Source: an uncultured Alphaproteobacteria bacterium (GTDB taxonomy: Bacteria; Pseudomonadota; Alphaproteobacteria; CAAHEQ01; UBA3637). From it: a DNA stretch of 16,228 nucleotides. The DNA is taken from contig CALGXF010000004.1 of NCBI GenBank assembly GCA_937935995.1, positions 1-16,228 of the forward strand, read 5' to 3'. A program made the translations under genes and the position numbers. Each line of letters opens with the position of its first letter. The stretch's first letter is position 1. Positions 1 to 7,115 of the stretch are shown here, in pieces. The notes beneath the pieces were generated by a model. It did not search any database. It worked only from the letters and a program-made list of their open reading frames with translations, and was not told where the DNA came from.

Positions 1-1371
1 GAAGAACGGGGCGGAACGACGGTAACAATTGCCAGTGGCAGTTGTTGTAACGAAGCTGTCGATTGTTGTCAGATAAACGAAGGGGATTGTCCGGATTGCA
101 CGCCGACCGAGACGAATTGCCCGGTAGGCTGTGGCAGCGCCTCTTTACTCAATCCTGGCAAAACATGTTCGGATGGGTCAGAGGGCTACTGGTCAGTTGA
201 AATACAAGGCAAGCCCAGTGGAGAAGCAGACGGCTGTTGTTTAAGTTGTTCCGGAGAACCGATTCCGCATGCTTTTTGGAATGGAACCGCCGGAGAATGT
301 TGTTTTGGAATGCCGTATGAAGATAGGAGCGGTAATTGGGGCTGTTGCAACACCGAAGACGGCAATTGGGTAACCAAAATATACGGTGCCGATTCCGGTG
401 AAAAGTGTTGTCCACAAGGGCAAAATGCGTATGTTTTCAATGAATATGCCAACCCGCTTTGTTGTAATGGTGAAGTCGCGCGTCAATCGGATGGGTATTA
501 CAGTTGTTGCAGTGACGGTTATCACGCCTTTACCATTGTAGGACATCCGGAGGGCGATATCGGAATGTGCTGTCACCCGGATTATACGGCAGCCTATTGG
601 CACGAGAGTTACGGCGGACAATGTTGTACCGGGACACCGATGACTGTTGCAACAAAACGCCATGATCATGAAGTGCTTTATTGTTGTCAAGAAAATCAGA
701 AAGCTTATTATGACGGTTCATTCAAGTGTTGTACCGGTGAATTATATGAATATGATGCCGAAAACTATGATTGCTGCCGGTATGATGAAAGCGAGAAAAA
801 TGTTCTGTCGACCATTCAATTCGCGAATTTTGGCAGTTCCAGCCCGATTTCGGATAAGTGGTGTTGTCCGGAAGGTCAAACGGCCTATTGGACAGGTAGC
901 GAAGGATATGGGTACAGCGCGCAATGTTGTGCCGGCGAACCTTATATGGGAATTGATGCGCCGGAATGTTGTTATAGCTCGTATCCCAGCTATGATTACG
1001 ATACGGGAACAGAGATATCTATTCAACAGGAAGTCGTTTCCGTTACCGGTATCGGGGGTGTTTCTGCCTGTTGCGCCTCTGAAGAAAACGGTGTGCCGTT
1101 GGGAGGAGCTTACTTTGCCAATTCTTATTCTTGGATGTGGGGCGCCAGATGTTGTTATGGGCATATTGAGGCTACTCATCCTTTGTCTAACAGCCCGGCG
1201 GATATTGACATTTACCCGACGCGAACTGAAACGGTTTATACTTGTTGCGGGCCTGATGAATATTTGGCAACGGCTTTATGTCAAAGTGGAACCAGCGCGC
1301 GGAGTGTTTGTATTCCGAACGGGACAACATTGAAAATTACAGACAGCGATTGTTATTATTGGTATGAATAG
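1..1371 (+). CDS. Cysteine-pair (CC) repeat protein, 5' truncated by window edge
   Basis: The frame is open from base 1 to a TAG at 1369-1371, giving 456 residues; the N-terminus lies outside the window. The sequence has about 47 cysteines, 38 of them in 19 adjacent Cys-Cys pairs. The pairs are spaced roughly 7-45 residues apart, and many sit in a recurring pattern such as CCxxGQxAY, then a Tyr/Gly-rich stretch, then CCxGxPY. The residues between are rich in Tyr, Gly, Glu, Asp and Ser, with few hydrophobic runs and no membrane segment in the visible part, which fits a secreted or surface protein. The first 40 or so residues use single spaced cysteines more like the protein at 3690-5123, so the two are probably related and this one may also begin with a prepilin-type signal (inference). 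No known domain is recognised with confidence; CCPxGQ resembles granulin-type cysteine motifs only loosely. Function unknown. Confidence 0.88.
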   Translation, partial: EERGGTTVTIASGSCCNEAVDCCQINEGDCPDCTPTETNCPVGCGSASLLNPGKTCSDGSEGYWSVEIQGKPSGEADGCCLSCSGEPIPHAFWNGTAGECCFGMPYEDRSGNWGCCNTEDGNWVTKIYGADSGEKCCPQGQNAYVFNEYANPLCCNGEVARQSDGYYSCCSDGYHAFTIVGHPEGDIGMCCHPDYTAAYWHESYGGQCCTGTPMTVATKRHDHEVLYCCQENQKAYYDGSFKCCTGELYEYDAENYDCCRYDESEKNVLSTIQFANFGSSSPISDKWCCPEGQTAYWTGSEGYGYSAQCCAGEPYMGIDAPECCYSSYPSYDYDTGTEISIQQEVVSVTGIGGVSACCASEENGVPLGGAYFANSYSWMWGARCCYGHIEATHPLSNSPADIDIYPTRTETVYTCCGPDEYLATALCQSGTSARSVCIPNGTTLKITDSDCYYWYE

Positions 1372-1381
1372 GTTATTTTGC

Positions 1382-1409
1382 TTGCCAACGAACACAAAAA
1401 CGTTGTCAT
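1382..1409 (+). promoter_or_regulatory. Promoter-like element, near-duplicate of the mltG promoter
   Basis: TTGCCA (1382-1387), 16 bp spacer, TGTCAT (1404-1409), followed by GCGCCC. It lies inside a 45 bp stretch (1372-1416) that matches 2386-2431 at about 40 of 46 aligned columns. It starts one base after the stop of the upstream gene. No clear gene follows for 200 bp. It may drive the lipoprotein gene at 1614 with a long leader, a small RNA, or nothing. Confidence 0.5.
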
Positions 1410-1613
1410 GCGCCCAATGTTCAAGGAGATGGGGATGATGAGTCGCATGTTATGATCATAGCTGGTTTACCTCCGCTTTTCCCTGTTTTTTGTTAGAAAA
1501 ATTGAAAAAAAGTCTTGTATGAGAATATTTTTTAAGAATTGGACATAATTTGTTAATCTTTTTTAACATACAATCCGATTGTTATTATTTCATCTCAATT
1601 TACGGAGGAATTT

Positions 1614-2174
1614 ATGAAAAATAAAATTTTAATAGGTGCCTTGGGATTGGCACTTCTTTGCGGCTGTCAATCTAATAACGCCGGTTCGTCTTACGGCGGA
1701 TATCATTCAAACAATGCCATGTCGGCTTTGCCTGTGCAAACGCAACAGCTGATGATATCGGATATTCAGTCCAATCCGGGGCTTTATCAACAACGTCAGG
1801 GGGAAGATTATAATGCTTATGTTGTCAGGATTCAAAGTTACTCATCTCGTTGGTTGACGCCGGAAGAATATCAATATGCGGAGTATCGGGCTGCGGCTTC
1901 AACTGCTGCCATTCAACAAGCCGCCTCGATGGGATTGGTGAATGCCAGAGCACAAAATTTGATGTGGCAAGAAGCTGTTAAAACAGAAAGAGCACAAGCC
2001 GAAATTTGGGATGCTCGGGCAGATACACAATATTCCAAACGCCGAATCAATCGGGATAAAGTCGGAACATACAAAGATACAACCACCGGTATTGCTGATA
2101 CAGTCGGGGGTGTGTCCGATACGTTCAGAAATACCAGATCAACGATTGATAATTTCAAGAGCATTTTTGATTAG
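1614..2174 (+). CDS. Putative lipoprotein, 186 aa, unknown function
   Basis: The start is set by GGAGG at 1604-1608, five bases before the ATG. The N-terminus MKNKILIGALGLALLCGC is a typical lipoprotein signal peptide: two lysines, a hydrophobic core, and a lipobox with Cys18 as the likely lipidated residue (Cys16 is a poorer fit because it follows Leu). The mature part is polar and mostly helical in character. It has an Ala/Gln-rich middle (about residues 80-120) and a Thr/Asp/Gly-rich C-terminal section from residue 145. No conserved family is recognised. A second, much smaller lipoprotein gene begins 12 bp after its stop, and both are closed by the terminator at 2323-2352, so they form an operon. 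The 5' region is AT-rich and no convincing promoter is visible close to the start. The protein probably sits at the inner face of the outer membrane (inferred from the lipobox). Confidence 0.85.
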   Translation: MKNKILIGALGLALLCGCQSNNAGSSYGGYHSNNAMSALPVQTQQLMISDIQSNPGLYQQRQGEDYNAYVVRIQSYSSRWLTPEEYQYAEYRAAASTAAIQQAASMGLVNARAQNLMWQEAVKTERAQAEIWDARADTQYSKRRINRDKVGTYKDTTTGIADTVGGVSDTFRNTRSTIDNFKSIFD

Positions 2175-2186
2175 AAGGAAAAAAGC

Positions 2187-2315
2187 ATGAAGATAATTTT
2201 GTTTTTCGCTTTGGCAGGGATATTGACGTTAACGGCATGTACGGATGTGGAAATGAACCCGTATAAGAATGGTCGAGGGCCGACACCGCCGCCGGTGTAT
2301 CAAATGATGCCTTAA
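2187..2315 (+). CDS. Small lipoprotein, 42 aa
   Basis: A short gene of 42 codons. AAGGA at 2175-2179, right after the TAG of the upstream lipoprotein, is seven bases from the ATG. The product begins MKIILFFALAGILTLTAC, a compact lipoprotein signal peptide with lipobox LTAC and lipidated Cys18. Only 24 mature residues remain, ending in a proline-rich tail (PTPPPV). This architecture resembles the tiny lipoproteins (for example LptM-like or entericidin-like) that assist envelope assembly, but there is no sequence basis to assign it to either. Evidence that it is real: a good ribosome binding site, a perfect lipobox, position in an operon with another lipoprotein, and a terminator directly after the stop. 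Confidence 0.75.
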   Translation: MKIILFFALAGILTLTACTDVEMNPYKNGRGPTPPPVYQMMP

Positions 2316-2322
2316 AAGATTT

Positions 2323-2352
2323 AAAGAAGGACGAAAAAGTCCTTCTTTTTTT
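2323..2352 (+). terminator. Rho-independent terminator after the two lipoprotein genes
   Basis: Ten-pair stem AAAGAAGGAC / GTCCTTCTTT with loop GAAAAA, followed by a T run to 2352. It lies eight bases after the stop of the 42-aa lipoprotein. Confidence 0.9.
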
Positions 2353-2395
2353 GTACGAGCGAAACTTATATTCCGAAGGGAGAATGTTATTTTGC

Positions 2396-2424
2396 TTGCG
2401 AACGAATGCAAAAAACGCTATCAT
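2396..2424 (+). promoter_or_regulatory. mltG promoter
   Basis: TTGCGA (2396-2401), 17 bp spacer, TATCAT (2419-2424), followed by GCGCCC. The expected transcription start near 2431 leaves a leader of about 17 nt before the mltG ATG. This rules out the upstream in-frame ATG at 2406, which lies inside the spacer. Confidence 0.7.
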
Positions 2425-2447
2425 GCGCCCATTGGAAGGGGATCCGT

Positions 2448-3530
2448 ATGCGCCTCAGTGTTATTTTGTATGTATTTTTATTTATATTTTTAGCCTCTCT
2501 TATCGGCGGAAGCGTCTTTTCGACCTATAAGTTTTTCATGGAAGAAGGGCCTTTGCCGGTTCGAAAAGAAGTCTTTATTGAAAAGGGCATGAACTTGCGG
2601 CAGATTGCTTCTTTCTTGAAAAAAGAAGGTGTTATCGAAAGTCCGGCTATTTTTACTTTCGGTGTTCGGGCGCATAATAAAGCCGGCGCGATGAAAGCCG
2701 GAGAGTATTCTATTCCGGCTCGGTCAAGTGCTAAAATGGTGATGGATATTTTGACCGGCGGGCAAACGTATATTCGCCGTGTGACTATTCCAGAAGGCTT
2801 GACTTCCGGCCAGATTGTGGAAATTTTGAATAAAACGGACGGACTCATCGGGGAAGTTGTTTCAGTGCCTAAAAACGGAACGTTGCTGCCGGAAACGTAT
2901 TATTATTCTTTCGGAGATACGCGCCAAAGTATGATTACACGGATGCAAAATGCCATGAAACGAACGTTGGATGAATTATGGCCGACGCGGTATACGGAGT
3001 TGCCTTTTAAAACGCCGGAAGAAGCCGTTGTTTTGGCCTCGATTGTTGAAAAAGAAACGTCTCTTTCCGCTGAACGACGCCATGTGGCTTCTGTGTTTTT
3101 GAACCGTTTGGAAAAAGGGATGCGGTTGCAGTCTGATCCGACGGTTATTTATGCTGTGACGAACGGAAATTTGCCGTTTAAAAGAAAGCTTTATACAAAG
3201 GACTTACGTGTTCAGCACCCTTATAATACGTATGTGATTTACGGACTGCCGCCGGGACCGATAGCCAACCCGGGACGCGAATCGATTGCAGCCGTTCTTA
3301 ATCCGATTGAAAGCCAAGATATTTACTTTGTGGCAGACGGAACGGGCGGACATGTGTTTGCAAAAACATATGATGAACATATTGAAAATGTTAAAAAGTG
3401 GCGGGCTATTCGAAAGAATAAAGCGGCTCGACAGCAGGCCGGTCAAAAAAAGAAAATTCAAACAATTCCGGAGCCTCCGGATTTACCGGAAACTTATCAA
3501 GGATTGGAAATAACACAAGATAATCCGTAA
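2448..3530 (+). CDS. mltG: Endolytic murein transglycosylase MltG (YceG family)
   Basis: The product has 360 residues, close to the usual 340-ish of the family. It is an inner-membrane lytic transglycosylase that cleaves nascent glycan strands in the periplasm and so sets strand length. Residues 4-26 form one membrane helix and the rest is periplasmic. A LysM-like subdomain comes first (KGMNLRQIASFLKKEGVI), followed by the catalytic YceG domain with ASIVEKET. Glu201 in that motif corresponds to the catalytic Glu218 of the E. coli enzyme. Further family signatures are LQSDPTVIYAV and GLPPGPIANPG. The start at 2448 is chosen because it follows GGAAGGGG and begins directly at the membrane helix; an in-frame ATG at 2406 would be within the promoter. 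The C-terminal tail after about residue 315 is Lys/Arg/Gln- then Pro-rich. The gene is transcribed alone, between its own promoter and a terminator that overlaps its stop. Confidence 0.95.
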   Translation: MRLSVILYVFLFIFLASLIGGSVFSTYKFFMEEGPLPVRKEVFIEKGMNLRQIASFLKKEGVIESPAIFTFGVRAHNKAGAMKAGEYSIPARSSAKMVMDILTGGQTYIRRVTIPEGLTSGQIVEILNKTDGLIGEVVSVPKNGTLLPETYYYSFGDTRQSMITRMQNAMKRTLDELWPTRYTELPFKTPEEAVVLASIVEKETSLSAERRHVASVFLNRLEKGMRLQSDPTVIYAVTNGNLPFKRKLYTKDLRVQHPYNTYVIYGLPPGPIANPGRESIAAVLNPIESQDIYFVADGTGGHVFAKTYDEHIENVKKWRAIRKNKAARQQAGQKKKIQTIPEPPDLPETYQGLEITQDNP

Positions 3531-3555
3531 AACCTCCTTTAAGGAGGTTTTTTTT
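3529..3555 (+). terminator. Terminator of mltG
   Basis: AAAACCTCC / GGAGGTTTT with a TTTAA loop and an extended T run. The left arm begins in the TAA stop codon of mltG. Confidence 0.9.
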
Positions 3556-3599
3556 ATGTATTTTTTTTCTTGATCAAGGCGGGGAGGGGGTCTTTAGAG

Positions 3600-3628
3600 T
3601 TGGAAAGAAAATAGGAAAACGGATAAAA
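3600..3628 (+). promoter_or_regulatory. Weak candidate promoter for the cysteine-rich prepilin-like gene
   Basis: TTGGAA (3600-3605), 16-17 bp spacer, GATAAA/ATAAAA (3622-3628). The match is modest, but nothing better lies between the mltG terminator and the gene at 3690. Confidence 0.3.
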
Positions 3629-3689
3629 ACTCCCAATAAACAAAGAAGTTATTTGCCGGCATAAACAGTAAAATCAAAGGAAGGGTTAC

Positions 3690-5123
3690 ATGAAAAGATA
3701 TTCAACACAACATTCCGGCCGAACATTATTGGAGATGCTGGCGGTTTTGGCGATTATCGGTGTGTTAAGTATTACGGCTTTGGTCGGATTTACCTATGCG
3801 ATGAATAAACATCGGGCAAATGAGACAATTTATGATGTCATGTTACGCGGAACAAACGTCCCCATGATTGACGAATATTACTTTAAAAAAGATGTTGGCC
3901 ATGAATTCCGTTTTCCGGGACTACCCGGCAATGGAAAACGGGGAACCTATTACCCGATGACGACAGTGAAAGATAAAGGCACATCCTATTACGTAGAAGC
4001 AACGGATGTGACATATCGTGTGTGCGAATTGATTTTAAAGATGAATCCGACGGACATTGACCAGATTGTTGTTGAAAACATGGTTTATACGGGTGACAGT
4101 GGCATTTGTGGGACGAATGACGGATTAGCAATGAAATTCTGTTTTGGTTCGGACGGAGATATTTGTGATGGCACCGGCGGTAGTGGTTCCGGCGGGACAT
4201 CCGGCGGTTCGGGGAGCGGTTCCGGAAGTGGCGAAATTGGAACAACATGTGACCCGGCTTGTGGAAGTTGTGAACAGTGTGTGGACGGGACATGTGAAGT
4301 TCTGCCTTGTTCCATCACTTCTTGTCCGGAGGGGCAACAACCCACTGGAACAGACGACTGCGGGTGCATCATCAGTTGTGAAGATAAATGTCCGGGATTG
4401 TCTTGTGGAACTTGCGAAGTTAAAAATGAAGATACCTGTGCATGTGATGTTGACCCGGCTTGTACGTGTGAGGAACGTGGCGGCGAGACTATCTATTATT
4501 TAACGGGTGGTTGTTGTGAATTGCCGTCGACATGTTGTAGTTTAGATGAAACCTGTGTTCAAGAGGAATGTACAATAACGGATGCAGAACAATGTGGTGT
4601 GTTCTGTACAGAAGGCGCACAAACAACGTCTGTATGTTGTACGGCTGTTTCAATTAATGGAGATGATCCGACAAACCATGTGTGGGTTGGTGACCCGTAT
4701 GGCGATGGGTACTGTTGTGCTTCCAAATCTGAAAGTCAAGATTGTTGCGAAGCGGCCTCTGGTAAATGGTGTGACGGCGTTTGTTGTGACGGCAACCAAA
4801 CGTGTGGAAATGCCGGAACATGTTGCGCTCCACTTGATGAGGCAACCTGTACCAACGGGACTACGACTGATGAAAATGGGTGTCCTGTGTGTACAGAAGA
4901 AGCGGCGTGTCCAGAAGATAAACCGATTTCCTGTGGAAGTACATGTTGCTTCGCTGATAATCAATGTATTGACGGAAAATGTTGTAAAGATGGCATTTGT
5001 TGCGAACCGCCGACAACTGCATGCACGGCACCTGAAGAATATGGAGGAGATTGGAGATGTTGTGCACAAGATGAAACATGTGCCGGATATGCGATGTGTT
5101 GCGGGCCAAGAGGATGTTCTTAG
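3690..5123 (+). CDS. Cysteine-rich protein with type IV prepilin N-terminus
   Basis: 477 residues, with AGGAAGGG shortly before the ATG. The N-terminus HSGRTLLEMLAVLAIIGVL is a class III (prepilin) signal: cleavage by prepilin peptidase is expected after Gly10, Glu is at +5, and a hydrophobic helix follows to about residue 38. Residues 40-160 resemble a small pseudopilin globular domain. A Gly/Ser-only linker (about 163-180) then leads into about 300 residues carrying most of the protein's 60 cysteines. These start as spaced cysteines (CxxC, CxxxC, CxC) and end in CC pairs such as CDGVCCDGNQTC and CCKDGICCEPP, which look knottin- or granulin-like but match no family I can name. Expected route: assembly platform of a type IV pilus or type II secretion machine, with the cysteine part outside the inner membrane or on the surface. 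It is a single-gene unit with a terminator at 5160. Possible roles are adhesin, minor pilin tip or metal/redox scaffold; none is proven. Confidence 0.9.
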   Translation: MKRYSTQHSGRTLLEMLAVLAIIGVLSITALVGFTYAMNKHRANETIYDVMLRGTNVPMIDEYYFKKDVGHEFRFPGLPGNGKRGTYYPMTTVKDKGTSYYVEATDVTYRVCELILKMNPTDIDQIVVENMVYTGDSGICGTNDGLAMKFCFGSDGDICDGTGGSGSGGTSGGSGSGSGSGEIGTTCDPACGSCEQCVDGTCEVLPCSITSCPEGQQPTGTDDCGCIISCEDKCPGLSCGTCEVKNEDTCACDVDPACTCEERGGETIYYLTGGCCELPSTCCSLDETCVQEECTITDAEQCGVFCTEGAQTTSVCCTAVSINGDDPTNHVWVGDPYGDGYCCASKSESQDCCEAASGKWCDGVCCDGNQTCGNAGTCCAPLDEATCTNGTTTDENGCPVCTEEAACPEDKPISCGSTCCFADNQCIDGKCCKDGICCEPPTTACTAPEEYGGDWRCCAQDETCAGYAMCCGPRGCS

Positions 5124-5159
5124 TATTAAATTCTTAACAGTAGCAGTACAAAATAAATA

Positions 5160-5181
5160 AAAGGAGCCGGGCGGCTCCTTT
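5160..5181 (+). terminator. Terminator after the cysteine-rich prepilin-like gene
   Basis: Nine-pair stem AAAGGAGCC / GGCTCCTTT with loop GGGC. The T tail is short and interrupted. Confidence 0.75.
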
Positions 5182-5232
5182 CCTTTGGATTATCATCAAA
5201 AGATGAGGTAAAAGAATATCTTTAAAAAAAGC

Positions 5233-5260
5233 TTGCAATTTCTGAAAAACGCATTACACT
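5233..5260 (+). promoter_or_regulatory. greA promoter
   Basis: TTGCAA (5233-5238), 16 bp spacer, TACACT (5255-5260). The start of transcription is expected near 5267, giving a leader of about 74 nt before the greA ATG. Confidence 0.65.
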
Positions 5261-5278
5261 TATTTTCAACAAGCAAAG

Positions 5279-5309
5279 AAACCAGCACCTCAGATGCTGT
5301 GTTTTTTTT
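5279..5309 (+). terminator. Leader terminator/attenuator of greA
   Basis: AAAC-CAGCA (5279-5287) pairs with TGCTG-(T)-GTTT (5295-5304), with one bulged T and a seven-base loop. An eight-T run (5302-5309) follows. It lies between the promoter and the ribosome binding site, so it should stop a fraction of transcripts after about 40 nt. Confidence 0.6.
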
Positions 5310-5340
5310 ATTATTTTTAACAAGTAAGGAGACTCTAAAC

Positions 5341-5817
5341 ATGGATGAGAAAGTTCCTATGACCCGTGCCGGCTATGAAAAACTGCAAGAAGAATTAAAA
5401 CATTTAAAATTTGTGGAACGGCATGAAATTATCGCCGCTATTGAAGAAGCACGTTCTCATGGCGATTTGTCCGAAAATGCGGAATATCATGCGGCGCGCG
5501 AACGCCAAAGCTTTGTCGAAGGCCGTATTCAGGAATTGGAAAGCGCTTTGGGGCGTTCGAATATCATTGATGTGGCGTCTTTGTCCGGTAACAAAGTCTT
5601 ATTTGGCGCAACGGTAGAAGTTTGCGATGCGGACGAAGATAAAAAAATGACGTACCAAATTGTCGGTCAATATGAAGCGGATTTGACGAAAAATTTAATT
5701 TCGTTGCAGTCCCCGGTTGCTAAAGCTTTAATCGGTAAAGAAGTCGGTGATTTTGTGGATGTGGCCACACCGGGCGGTGTCAAAACATACGAAATCGTCA
5801 GCGTTAAATTTGTATAA
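5341..5817 (+). CDS. greA: Transcription elongation factor GreA
   Basis: 158 residues, the standard GreA length. It binds the RNA polymerase secondary channel and stimulates cleavage of backtracked transcripts. Residues 1-75 form the coiled-coil arm. Its tip motif HGDLSENAEYHAARERQ carries the two acidic residues (Asp and Glu of GDLSENAE) that position the catalytic metal. The C-terminal FKBP-like domain includes GATVEVCD and ends SPVAKALIGKEVGDFVDVATPGG. The start at 5341 follows TAAGGAG at 5325-5331, nine bases away; upstream in-frame ATG codons fall in the leader or promoter. The gene stands alone between its promoter, leader terminator and downstream terminator. The leader hairpin suggests expression is set by readthrough, as is known for greA in E. 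coli. Confidence 0.96.
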   Translation: MDEKVPMTRAGYEKLQEELKHLKFVERHEIIAAIEEARSHGDLSENAEYHAARERQSFVEGRIQELESALGRSNIIDVASLSGNKVLFGATVEVCDADEDKKMTYQIVGQYEADLTKNLISLQSPVAKALIGKEVGDFVDVATPGGVKTYEIVSVKFV

Positions 5818-5827
5818 GGTTTATCAT

Positions 5828-5858
5828 AAAAGCCCTGCGGAAAAGCGGGGCTTTTCTC
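5828..5858 (+). terminator. Terminator of greA
   Basis: AAAAGCCCTGC pairs with GCGGGGCTTTT (one G-T pair) around the loop GGAAAA. The T-rich tail merges with the -35 box of the trxB promoter. Confidence 0.9.
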
Positions 5859-5887
5859 TTGCATAAAACAGTAAAGATGTCTATATC
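5859..5887 (+). promoter_or_regulatory. trxB promoter
   Basis: TTGCAT (5859-5864), 17 bp spacer, TATATC (5882-5887). It directly abuts the greA terminator and lies about 20 bp before the trxB start. Confidence 0.65.
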
Positions 5888-5908
5888 TTGTTCAAACAAG
5901 GAGGACAT

Positions 5909-6835
5909 ATGAAACACACAAAAATCGTTATTTTGGGTGCAGGGCCTGCCGGATATACGGCCGCACTTTATGCTGCGCGCGCCGGGTTGAATCCGGTTAT
6001 TTTGGCCGGGCCGTTGCCGGGCGGACAGCTGGTTTATACGCATCACATAGAAAATTATCCGGGCTTCGGCAATGTGCCAGGAATGGATTTAGTCGACGTG
6101 TTTAAAAAGCAAGTCGAAGAATTGGGTGTTGAAATTCTGTACGAATCGGCCGTAAAGGTAAATATCATGACAAAACCTTTCGAGATTATCATGAGTAACG
6201 GCGGCCAAATGTCCGCAGATAGCTTGGTGATTGCGACGGGATCGTCTCCGAAATGGCTGAATGCGCCGGGTGAGGAGCGCTTTAAAGGTCAAGGTGTTTC
6301 GATTTGTGCAACATGTGACGGTTTCTTTTATCGGAACAAATCGGTTGCCGTTGTCGGTGGCGGCAATACGGCTTTGTATGAAGCCCTTTTTATGGCGACC
6401 ATAGCCAAAGACGTGACGATTATTCACCGAGATTCTTTCTTTACCGGTGAAAAAGCGCTTCAAAATCAAATTGAAGACCATGAGAACATTCGTGTTTTAT
6501 GGAATACGGAAGTTGTTTCTTTTGAAGGGCAGGAGCGTTTATCGAGTGTTCATATCAGAAACAACCAAACAGGAGCGGTTGAGAATTTGAAAATTGACGG
6601 TGTTTTCGAAGCAGTCGGTCAGACTCCGAATTCGGAATTATTTATCGGCCAACTGGATAGGGATGAAAACGGGTACATTGTGACAAATCATGATACACGG
6701 CAAACATCCGTTCCGGGCGTTTTTGCTGCCGGAGACGTTCAAGAACCGTTTTTCCGTCAGGCGATTATTGCCTGCGGTGCGGGGGCGATTGCGGCTTTAG
6801 GCGCTGAACGATACTTGGTTGAACAAGGAATATAA
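5909..6835 (+). CDS. trxB: Thioredoxin reductase (NADPH)
   Basis: 308 residues. It transfers electrons from NADPH through FAD and a redox disulfide to thioredoxin in the cytoplasm. FAD-binding GAGPAG is at residues 10-15. The redox-active CATC is Cys133-Cys136, followed by DGFFYRN. The NADPH-binding glycine motif GGGNTA is at 150-155, and the second FAD motif GVFAAGDV lies near residue 275. Asn-Thr in the NADPH motif, instead of Asp-Ser, is common in this family. The start at 5909 is chosen because AAGGAGG at 5898-5904 is well spaced; an in-frame ATG at 5888 lies within the new transcript's first bases and lacks a binding site. It is a single-gene unit with its own promoter, and its terminator is shared with the convergent XRE gene. 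Confidence 0.95.
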   Translation: MKHTKIVILGAGPAGYTAALYAARAGLNPVILAGPLPGGQLVYTHHIENYPGFGNVPGMDLVDVFKKQVEELGVEILYESAVKVNIMTKPFEIIMSNGGQMSADSLVIATGSSPKWLNAPGEERFKGQGVSICATCDGFFYRNKSVAVVGGGNTALYEALFMATIAKDVTIIHRDSFFTGEKALQNQIEDHENIRVLWNTEVVSFEGQERLSSVHIRNNQTGAVENLKIDGVFEAVGQTPNSELFIGQLDRDENGYIVTNHDTRQTSVPGVFAAGDVQEPFFRQAIIACGAGAIAALGAERYLVEQGI

Positions 6836-6857
6836 AAGGGCCTGTGCGGCCCTTTTT
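6835..6857 (+). terminator. Terminator of trxB, likely bidirectional
   Basis: AAAGGGCC / GGCCCTTT with loop TGTGC and a T tail. On the opposite strand the same hairpin ends in TTTTA, directly after the stop codon of the minus-strand XRE gene, so it can serve both convergent units. Confidence 0.9.
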
Positions 6858-7093
6858 CAGACAAGCGTCAGACACATTTGTTTTTCGTATAAAAAAGCTA
6901 AATGTGCGACATCCCACAAACGCATGTCAAATTGTCCCAACTCCATTTGTTCCAAAATTTTGGACGGGATGCGTGTTCGCGCCTCCACATCAGCCAATGT
7001 CCACCCTTTTTCCAAGCGACAGGTTAAAAACTGGCGTCCTAAATTTTGTCGAAACAATTTGAATTCTTCTCTTTGTTGTTTTGTCCACTTCAT
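6857..7093 (-). CDS. Small XRE-family helix-turn-helix protein
   Basis: 78 residues. The start follows AAAAGGAGG (7101-7109 on the plus strand) at good spacing. The N-terminal 25 residues are charged and helical. Residues 26-72 form a lambda-repressor/XRE-like fold with the recognisable helix pattern RLEKGWTLADVEARTRIPSKILEQMELGQ, then a closing helix (LWDVAHLAFLYEKQ). It should bind DNA as a dimer, but there is no ligand-binding or sensor domain, so the target may be its own promoter. It is preceded by a promoter and a roughly 160-nt structured RNA with a terminator-like hairpin, so expression probably depends on readthrough. It may be an autoregulated repressor or a helper of housekeeping transcription. 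No specific family name can be given. Confidence 0.8.
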   Translation of the reverse strand: MKWTKQQREEFKLFRQNLGRQFLTCRLEKGWTLADVEARTRIPSKILEQMELGQFDMRLWDVAHLAFLYEKQMCLTLV

Positions 7094-7115
7094 TTTTTCT
7101 CCTCCTTTTAAAGTG

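Noticed and set aside
647..1333. 228-codon open frame in another phase of the cysteine-rich gene
   Set aside because: It is a shadow of the TGT/TGC-rich main frame. It has no ribosome binding site and an unnatural Val/Arg/Met-rich composition.
3569..3578. Palindrome CTTGATCAAG
   Set aside because: A single short palindrome in AT-rich DNA after a terminator; no partner copy or matching regulator seen.
4582..5160. 192-codon open frame overlapping the prepilin-like gene
   Set aside because: Phase shadow of the cysteine codons; no start signal and no recognisable protein features.
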